Assembly (NCBI GenBank): GCA_048883105.1
Contig: JBHLQY010000026.1
Coordinates: 1-27,954 of the forward strand
Source of the DNA: LW40-45 sp048883105
GTDB lineage: Archaea > Asgardarchaeota > Lokiarchaeia > Sigyniarchaeales > SOKP01
DNA length: 27,954 nucleotides
Direction: 5' to 3'
In this document: positions 23,121 through 27,954 of the stretch, piece after piece
Position numbering within the stretch: the stretch's first letter is position 1
Layout: every line of letters starts with the position of its first letter
Translations under genes and position numbers: made by a program
Notes under the pieces: generated by a model
Database searches by the model: none
What the model was told of the DNA's origin: nothing
The model's input: the letters and a program-made list of their open reading frames with translations, nothing else

Positions 23121-23711
23121 ATGGCAAACTCAGATGAGTCCATACAAGAGGAGATCATTAAACTAGTTAGAAATTTAGACAACAAAATGGACGAATTTTC
23201 AAAAATACTTCAAAAATTTGGTTTAAATATTATTACTCAATTTGGAAAAACTACACATAACCTCAGAATTCTCACAGACAAAATAGACAATTTAGATAAA
23301 GCTACAATTAAAATTAAGGGGCTCGCACCACAATTAATTAAAATCATTGATAATCAAAACGCCATAGAGACAGAGCTTGGATTACTAAAATCTTTAATCC
23401 AGAGAATTAAACCCCAAAAAGAAATTGAAAGTGAGAGCATTGAAAAAGATGTATCAATCATAGAAATTAGACAATTAATTTTAGACCAATTTGCAGAATT
23501 GATGCTTGAAATAGATAATATGGACGATATTCAATTGATCACAACCAATCTGGATACTATTAAACATAGAATTTTTGAATCTTTAGGGGGTCATAAAATC
23601 CCTTATGAGATTTCACAAGTTATAAACAAACTAAATAATGCAAAATCCTTAACGGAGGATCTAAAAAATAACCTTAAGGAAAAAATCGGTTTATGGATAA
23701 ATAGGCTGTAA
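23121..23711 (+). CDS. Coiled-coil protein of unknown function
   Basis: A 196-residue, almost wholly helical and charged protein without membrane segments. Residues about 8-105 have heptad spacing of Ile/Leu (IIKLVRNLDNKMDEF, NLRILTDKIDNL, LKSLIQRI); a short acidic linker (EIESESIEKD) leads to a second helical part, about 112-196. I do not recognise the family. It lies between two small GTPase genes, divergent from the longin-GTPase and convergent with the Rab-like gene, so an effector or scaffold for one of them is a reasonable but unproven guess. Start ATG 23121 is supported by AGAGGT six bases upstream. Confidence 0.7.
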   Translation: MANSDESIQEEIIKLVRNLDNKMDEFSKILQKFGLNIITQFGKTTHNLRILTDKIDNLDKATIKIKGLAPQLIKIIDNQNAIETELGLLKSLIQRIKPQKEIESESIEKDVSIIEIRQLILDQFAELMLEIDNMDDIQLITTNLDTIKHRIFESLGGHKIPYEISQVINKLNNAKSLTEDLKNNLKEKIGLWINRL

Positions 23712-23744
23712 TATGAATAAGATTTTGAAAAAATTTTGAAATAT

Positions 23745-24314
23745 TTACTTTTTTATTTTCGAAAGATAAACCTTTCTTGCTATATCTTCAAATATTACCT
23801 TTACATTAATACCTGTTTTAGCTGAAGTCTCAAAATATGCGGCGTTTAATTCATCACTTAAATGGTCTGCATGAGGTTTGACAATTTTTCGTTCATCTTT
23901 TAAATCGGTTTTATTCCCAACTAATATTCTAGGAATACCGCTAAGACCGTATTTTACTGTGGTATTATACCAATTCTTTACATTTGAAAAAGTAGAACTT
24001 CTTGTGATGTCAAAAACTAGCAACATGCCGTCAGCTCCATTAAAATAAGGTTTATGTAACATATAAAATTGGGGTTGCCCAGCTACATCCCAGAGCATTA
24101 AATTAACCAATATATCATTATTATTTTCTCTTAATTGAATTATCTCTTTGACAATATTAACACCTACAGTTGGTATGTACTGAGATCTAAATTGTTGTGT
24201 TGAAAACTTGGTTAACAGACTCGTCTTGCCAACTGAGGGGTCACCAATTACGATTACCTTATAAATTGTCTCAGTCTGAGCTTGGAACACAATTTTTTCG
24301 TCATTTTCACTCAT
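23745..24314 (-). CDS. Rab/Ras-like small GTPase
   Basis: A 189-residue small GTPase closer to eukaryotic Rabs than to bacterial GTPases. G1 GDPSVGKT (24-31), switch-I Thr49 in YIPTVGVNI, G3 WDVAGQ (75-80) with Gln80, G4 NKTD (134-137) and G5 ETSAKTG (162-168) are all intact, so GTP binding and hydrolysis should be normal. The 16-residue N-terminal lead is polar. The C-terminus ends SKIKK with no cysteine, so it lacks the prenylation motif that anchors eukaryotic Rabs; this is usual for Asgard members. A palindrome lies 49 bases upstream. Downstream it converges with the coiled-coil gene. It may control membrane or cytoskeletal events, but no partner is proven. Confidence 0.92.
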   Translation of the reverse strand: MSENDEKIVFQAQTETIYKVIVIGDPSVGKTSLLTKFSTQQFRSQYIPTVGVNIVKEIIQLRENNNDILVNLMLWDVAGQPQFYMLHKPYFNGADGMLLVFDITRSSTFSNVKNWYNTTVKYGLSGIPRILVGNKTDLKDERKIVKPHADHLSDELNAAYFETSAKTGINVKVIFEDIARKVYLSKIKK

Positions 24315-24362
24315 AGAAAATAAACCTACTTTTATACGATACCTTTAGATCTTATTTTTTTG

Positions 24363-24394
24363 AATCTATAATAGATTATATACTTTTATAGATT
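24363..24394. promoter_or_regulatory. 15-bp palindrome plus third half-site upstream of the Rab-like gene
   Basis: AATCTAT-A-ATAGATT (24363-24377) is a perfect palindrome, and ATAGATT recurs at 24388-24394, with TATATA-type sequence between them. The position, 49-80 bases before the ATG at 24314, is right for a promoter with operator sites. Confidence 0.4.
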
Positions 24395-24440
24395 TTTATT
24401 TTTTAAATTTCGATTTATTTAAAAGAACCTTTTGCTTTAA

Positions 24441-24992
24441 TTACCTCTTTAGAGCAATTTCTTTTTCAATACGAAATTTTGATGTTTTATTTTTTTCTCG
24501 GGAAATGAAATAAATGGAGTTTAAAGCAAATTTTAATTCTTCCCATTGATTTTGTAGCTTTTCTAATGTAGATATTAATTTCTTTTTCCCTATTATCTGC
24601 CCGACACTTAAATGAGGAGTAAAACCATTTTTATTTTTATTCACATCATTACAATCAGGTACGATTTTTAGTAAATTTTCTTGAAGTTTTAATATTAATG
24701 TGGATGGTTCTGGTTTGAGATATATTGTATAATTTTGATGTCCGTGATGAAAATAGTTAAAAATTTTGAGGGATATCTCAAATGATAATATTTGACCGCA
24801 TATTATAGAAAATTCTTTTTTAAGGTTTGAAAATTCATTAATATGTCTGAAAGGATATAAAAGATTGATGTGAGGCATCCAACGATTAATTTGTCGATCG
24901 TATATTCTTCGTATTTCTTGAATCGGCGCCCATATCCTTTCAGGAGGAATAATTACGACTGCGGATGTGTAAACTTTGCTCATAAAATTCAT
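24441..24992 (-). CDS. 2H phosphoesterase superfamily protein (2'-5' RNA ligase-like)
   Basis: A 183-residue protein with the two histidine motifs of the 2H superfamily, WMPHINLLYPF near residue 40 and GFTPHLSVGQ near residue 125, separated by the expected duplicated alpha/beta lobe. The second is a standard HxS; the first has Asn at the third position (HIN) instead of Thr or Ser, a variant that weakens certainty about full catalytic activity. Family members open or make 2',3'-cyclic phosphates or act on 2'-5' linked RNA. Two ATGs, 24992 and 24983, are in frame; neither has a clear ribosome site. It is divergent from the PUA protein with only 46 bases between the starts. Probable RNA-processing role. 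Confidence 0.8.
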   Translation of the reverse strand: MNFMSKVYTSAVVIIPPERIWAPIQEIRRIYDRQINRWMPHINLLYPFRHINEFSNLKKEFSIICGQILSFEISLKIFNYFHHGHQNYTIYLKPEPSTLILKLQENLLKIVPDCNDVNKNKNGFTPHLSVGQIIGKKKLISTLEKLQNQWEELKFALNSIYFISREKNKTSKFRIEKEIALKR

Positions 24993-25038
24993 AAAAAAAT
25001 TAGGTTTTTATTATATTAAATTTTATTACTTTTTGGCA

Positions 25039-25545
25039 ATGAACATAAAACAGCGACATTTTATTAAGCACACAGAAATTCGGGACCTTAAAGAGAAAAT
25101 TCAGAAGCAATATAACAATGATTTTATTAATCAGATTTTTCCAAAGAAATGTAGTGTTGAGGTAATTTTAACTGAAGCAGGGGATACTCTATTTGCAATA
25201 AACAATGAATTAAAACTTTGGAAATCACCCGAGGGATATTTGCCTGTTTTAACTCTATTACTAAATAATAAGGTCGATTTGAAAACTATAATAGTTGATA
25301 TAGGCGCAGTAAGATTTATTACTAACGGAGCTGATGTAATGCGACCTGGAATCACTAAAATTGATCCTTTTATCAAAAAAGGTGATATTATAAAGATTGT
25401 AGATGAAACACATAATAGAGCTCTAGCCGTTGGAAAAGCTATGTTTAATGCTAAAGATATGGAAGCAAAAACTTCTGGAAAGGTTATAAAGAACCTTCAC
25501 ACCATAAAAGATTCTGTGTGGAATCTAATTTCCAAATGGTCTTAA
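25039..25545 (+). CDS. PUA-domain protein of the MCT-1/Tma20 type
   Basis: A 168-residue RNA-binding protein. The N-terminal half begins MNIKQRHFIKHTEIRDL, and the C-terminal PUA domain carries IIVDIGAVRFITNGADVMRP, then GDIIKIVDE, then RALAVGKAMFNAKDM, then GKVIKNLHTIKDSVWNLI. The order and the last block closely parallel human MCTS1 (GIGIENIHYLNDGLW), a factor that handles tRNA on the small ribosomal subunit with DENR/eIF2D. Archaeal homologues are thought to act in translation. The frame is open 21 codons further upstream, but that stretch is AT-driven and unlike the family, so ATG 25039 is chosen. It converges with the next gene with a 12-base gap. No eIF1/SUI1-type partner is in the window. 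Confidence 0.85.
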   Translation: MNIKQRHFIKHTEIRDLKEKIQKQYNNDFINQIFPKKCSVEVILTEAGDTLFAINNELKLWKSPEGYLPVLTLLLNNKVDLKTIIVDIGAVRFITNGADVMRPGITKIDPFIKKGDIIKIVDETHNRALAVGKAMFNAKDMEAKTSGKVIKNLHTIKDSVWNLISKWS

Positions 25546-25557
25546 TCATGAATGAAT

Positions 25558-25848
25558 TTAAGACAGAAATTCGTCTTTTAAAGTTGAAATTAAAATTTTT
25601 CTTTCTGTTTCAGATAATTCTTTTAATTCAACACCTCTAGAACTTAAGAAATCAGTTTTATAATTGTCGAATAAAGATAGTATAAATATTAACATATTTC
25701 TTATAATTTTCTTATCGTAAGATTCGTTTAAAATGTCCATTAATTCTATAATTTTTCGGCATTTCCAAACAAATTTTTGATAATTATTTCTAGAAATTGT
25801 AGAACTTTCTTCTAAAAGATGATAATAAAATTCAATCTCATCTTCCAT
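25558..25848 (-). CDS. Small helical protein of unknown function
   Basis: A 96-residue protein predicted to be all-helical, with acidic and aromatic N-terminus (MEDEIEFYYHLLEESS) and a hydrophobic central helix around IRNMLIFILSLF that is too polar on both sides to be a confident TM segment. I do not recognise the family. The coding call rests on the balanced amino acid composition and the AAGGT element before ATG 25848. It ends 12 bases from the PUA gene stop, facing it. Confidence 0.5.
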   Translation of the reverse strand: MEDEIEFYYHLLEESSTISRNNYQKFVWKCRKIIELMDILNESYDKKIIRNMLIFILSLFDNYKTDFLSSRGVELKELSETERKILISTLKDEFLS

Positions 25849-26249
25849 CTTAATAAAGACCTTTAAAACCCTTAACTTATGTTATTATTTAAAGTAACAC
25901 TAGTTTTTAAAAGGAGTTAAAAAAACCTTAGTTTGTTCTTTTAATACGAAAAAAGAATTTTACACACAAATCTATATTTTACAGTCGAAATTGACCCCAC
26001 CGAAAAAAAATGTATTGAATACTTACAAAGATTTTACTTTTTCATTTATAAATAAAATCTGTGTTGTTCAGATTGTGATAAGGCAGAGTAATATGAATAA
26101 ATTTGGTATAGCATCTAGATAATACACTAATCTATATAACGAATTTTATTAATATTACTTAGATCTTACTACGATGGTCATAAATGAATATATCAAGATG
26201 ACTTTCACAAAATAGATTAAAATAAAAAAAAGGGTGTGGGTGTGGAAAA
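25849..26249. other. 401-base gap without a recognised gene
   Basis: The interval between the divergent small genes contains only frames under about 15 codons, no cloverleaf, no repeat array and no transposon end. It must hold the promoters of both neighbours. The G-rich tract at 26232-26245 is the one striking feature. An unannotated small RNA cannot be excluded. Confidence 0.5.
26232..26245 (+). promoter_or_regulatory. G-rich GGGTGTGGGTGTGG ribosome site/leader element
   Basis: Two tandem GGGTGT units and a final GG lie four bases before ATG 26250, in otherwise A/T-rich DNA. Each carries GGTG, so it could be a doubled Shine-Dalgarno site; its four G-runs of 2-3 are also compatible with a folded RNA leader. 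Confidence 0.45.
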
Positions 26250-26546
26250 ATGAGTATGTACCGTTCTTACCTTCTTAAAAATGATTTTTGGGCTAAAAAA
26301 GGAAATGAAAAGGGAAATAAAGAAAAAGTTTTTATAAAGCATGATAATGGTATAGGAATCTATGCAACCATTCAAAACGGTGATAAGAAAGGTGTTAAAA
26401 TTTCTGTAGATGGAATAGACCATTTTTTCAACAATTTTGATAAATTAGATGATTTTTTTACGAGACTAAAACAAAAGCAGGATGATTTTGTAAAAATTTT
26501 AAAAAGAAGGAGTATTTCCCAAAGGCTAAGAATGTTAGATATTTAA
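26250..26546 (+). CDS. Small protein of unknown function
   Basis: A 98-residue soluble protein: a basic start (MSMYRSYLLKNDFWAKKGNE), a beta-type middle (KVFIKHDNGIGIYATIQNG, GVKISVDGIDHFF) and a helical, basic end (LKQKQDDFVKILKRRSISQR). No known domain is evident. The GGTG-rich element directly upstream supports ATG 26250, with ATG 26256 as alternative. An opposite-strand frame over the same bases is hydrophobic and looks like a shadow. It stands alone between two non-coding gaps. Confidence 0.6.
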   Translation: MSMYRSYLLKNDFWAKKGNEKGNKEKVFIKHDNGIGIYATIQNGDKKGVKISVDGIDHFFNNFDKLDDFFTRLKQKQDDFVKILKRRSISQRLRMLDI

Positions 26547-26641
26547 AGGTTTTATATAATATTCTCTACACTTTTTTAATGCAGAGGATTCAACAAAGAA
26601 ATTAAAGATTTAAAAAAATAATAAATAATTTCAAATGTGAG

Positions 26642-27367
26642 TTATTTCTGCTTTAAAAATAGTTTCTTCACAGATTCAGGTAAAATCCAACCATTATAAA
26701 ACATAATTATACTTGAGATTAGAATTATTCTTATTATTGGTAATGTCACAAAAGTTAGAGTCATAAAACCATCAGCAACAGCACCAATGGTATATAAAAT
26801 AACAGCGATCTGAAGAAATATCCCTTTTAACTTGATTTCAGGATTGCCAGATTTAAGACATTCGATAACAAATAATAAACCTGTTACAATTATTGTTAAT
26901 ACAACAAATATTAGGTATAACCTCGTAATTCCGTAATATTCAACATCAACAGGTCCTTTTAGTTCTCCGATTACATTAGGGGCTGTAAAGAGGCTGTAAA
27001 AGAAATATATTTCAAAAATTATTCCAATAACACTATATATTATTAAGATAATTTTCTGTTTTTTTTTTAAAATAAGTTCTGTGAGTGCCAATATCCAAAA
27101 GAATAATGCTATTGGAAGAAAAGCGTTTCCGATTAAAAAATACCATTCAGGTGAAAGACTTTGATCGATCATTAATGTCGTTAAAAAAGAGATGCTGCTA
27201 GGATACCATGGAAATGCTAATCCTGGTAAGGAAAGACCAACATAAAGTAAAGTATTTTGTTTATATTTACGATATTTTGATGCGATAAGAAGACCTATAA
27301 TGGTTGCTATGATAGAAAAAATTAGACTAAAAAGACCAATGAGACTTTCAATAGGTGTTAGTGCCAT
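26642..27367 (-). CDS. Seven-TM membrane protein of unknown function
   Basis: A 241-residue protein with seven hydrophobic segments at about 8-30, 40-60, 75-98, 104-124, 148-170, 182-202 and 208-228, a short basic loop (ASKYRKYKQN) after the first and a basic C-terminus (KKLFLKQK), placing the C-terminus in the cytoplasm. The layout is like the 7-TM sensor modules that precede histidine kinases in other prokaryotes, but no kinase or other output domain is attached. AAGGAGAT five bases before ATG 27367 is a strong ribosome site. Downstream the gap to 26546 is only 95 bases. It may share a transcript with the MFS gene to its right (121-base gap), but that is uncertain. Confidence 0.75.
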   Translation of the reverse strand: MALTPIESLIGLFSLIFSIIATIIGLLIASKYRKYKQNTLLYVGLSLPGLAFPWYPSSISFLTTLMIDQSLSPEWYFLIGNAFLPIALFFWILALTELILKKKQKIILIIYSVIGIIFEIYFFYSLFTAPNVIGELKGPVDVEYYGITRLYLIFVVLTIIVTGLLFVIECLKSGNPEIKLKGIFLQIAVILYTIGAVADGFMTLTFVTLPIIRIILISSIIMFYNGWILPESVKKLFLKQK

Positions 27368-27372
27368 AAATA

Positions 27373-27380
27373 ATCTCCTT
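27373..27380 (-). promoter_or_regulatory. Shine-Dalgarno AAGGAGAT of the 7-TM gene
   Basis: The same eight bases serve the aldolase-family gene at 13393-13400. Here they end five bases before ATG 27367. Confidence 0.6.
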
Positions 27381-27488
27381 TAAAAAAAATAAGTTTAATA
27401 ATATAAAATAAACGAGTAATTAATAAAACTTTTTGTTCAATAGTTGTTAATATACGCCACCTTTCAATAACAAATGTATCCCTAGGAT

Positions 27489-27954
27489 TTAAAGTGATTT
27501 ATTCTTCATTGGAGAATTATTATACCTTGATTTAAGCGCTTCTGCTCGTTCTTTAAGAATTGACTTTATTACTTGTTTATCTTGGGGATACCACCTCAAA
27601 CATGAAAACCATAACAAAATTCCTGGAATAATTAGAAGAGAAATTATTACAACAGTTAACTGATAATTTACACCGGAGATAGATAAGAGGATTCCAACTA
27701 TTAGAGGTCCAGCACCAAAACCAATATTTTCCAACAATTGATTCCATGAAGTTATCTTTCCCTGTGCTTCTGGTAAATTTATTTCTTGCAAAAGAGGAGC
27801 TTGATTAACCAGATATAGTGAAGATATTATACTAGAAGTAAAGAACAACGTACCCCAAATCCATATCATTGGTATCGAAAATAAATATGGAATATCTCGT
27901 CCTTGTTCTACTGTTAAATATGGTAAAGGAATGAAAAACATCACAACAAAAGTA
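27489..27954 (-). CDS. MFS-type transporter, C-terminal part (partial)
   Basis: The frame is open to the right edge of the window, so the start and the first half or more are missing. The 154 visible residues hold four TM segments: FSIPMIWIWGTLFFTSS, then after a loop IGFGAGPLIVGILLSISG, then VVIISLLIIPGILLWF. The helix pair with LPEAQGKITSWNQLLENIGF is typical of the cytoplasmic turn between late TM helices of major facilitator proteins, where a new member is selected as entries such as multidrug or sugar-type exporters. The tail is polar and basic (LKSRYNNSPMKNKSL). Substrate unknown. A GTG at 27944 is inside the frame but is not the likely start. Confidence 0.7.
   Translation of the reverse strand, partial: TFVVMFFIPLPYLTVEQGRDIPYLFSIPMIWIWGTLFFTSSIISSLYLVNQAPLLQEINLPEAQGKITSWNQLLENIGFGAGPLIVGILLSISGVNYQLTVVIISLLIIPGILLWFSCLRWYPQDKQVIKSILKERAEALKSRYNNSPMKNKSL

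Noticed and set aside
24976..25038. Upstream extension of the PUA protein to codon 24976
   Set aside because: The extra 21 residues are AT-driven (Lys, Phe, Tyr, Ile), overlap the start of the divergent 2H gene and are absent from the family pattern.
25849..26249. tRNA or CRISPR array in the longest gap
   Set aside because: No cloverleaf pattern with a GTTC-type T loop and no evenly spaced repeats were found by eye.
26217..26423. Leftward frame of 68 codons over the small gene at 26250
   Set aside because: Phe/Ser-rich shadow; the rightward frame is longer and has a ribosome site.

Overview
The window is about 28 kb of AT-rich DNA, packed with genes on both strands. It most probably comes from an Asgard archaeon, Lokiarchaeia-like. 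The evidence is the mix of genes. Archaeal signs: a helicase-less XPF nuclease, an archaeal-type aminodideoxyheptulosonate (ADH) synthase, an MCT-1/Tma20-like PUA protein, GGTGA/GGAGG ribosome sites and frequent TTG/GTG starts. Eukaryote-like signs: a Rab-like GTPase, a longin-GTPase fusion plus a lone longin-like protein, a gelsolin-like domain, and a membrane-anchored tandem winged-helix protein resembling ESCRT-II or UFL1/DDRGK1 folds. No tRNA, rRNA, CRISPR array, transposase or phage gene was seen.

Layout, left to right. 1-213: end of a basic protein. 344-5276 (+): a longin-like protein, then two tandem paralogues, one with an N-terminal gelsolin-like domain and both with long helical rods and two beta-sandwich repeats. 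5331-8696 (-): a small membrane protein, a GNAT acetyltransferase, a crotonase carrying a DnaJ-type zinc finger, and a 3-hydroxyacyl-CoA dehydrogenase. 8969-10114 (+): a site-2 protease with CBS domains. 10111-11616 (-): three tandem low-molecular-weight phosphatases. 11719-14208 (+): NadB and ADH synthase. 14245-16281: two divergent YdjM/DUF457-like membrane proteins; the right one appears to start at an ATT codon behind a strong Shine-Dalgarno site. 16393-17127 (+): XPF nuclease. 17164-18420 (-): acyl-CoA dehydrogenase. 18604-20247 (+): the anchored winged-helix protein. 20274-22989 (-): a phosphohexomutase and the longin-GTPase. 23121-25848: a coiled-coil protein, the Rab-like GTPase, a 2H phosphoesterase, the PUA protein and a small helical protein. 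26250-27954: a small unknown protein, a 7-TM protein and the end of an MFS transporter.

Two themes stand out. One is a set of putative cytoskeleton/membrane-traffic genes (longin, gelsolin, GTPases, winged-helix adaptor) interleaved with ordinary metabolism. The other is short-chain acyl-CoA (beta-oxidation-type) chemistry: hydratase and hydroxyacyl dehydrogenase in one probable operon, acyl-CoA dehydrogenase about 9 kb away. Each of these two loci has a perfect inverted repeat in its divergent promoter region. All functional statements come from motif reading by eye; no database search was possible.
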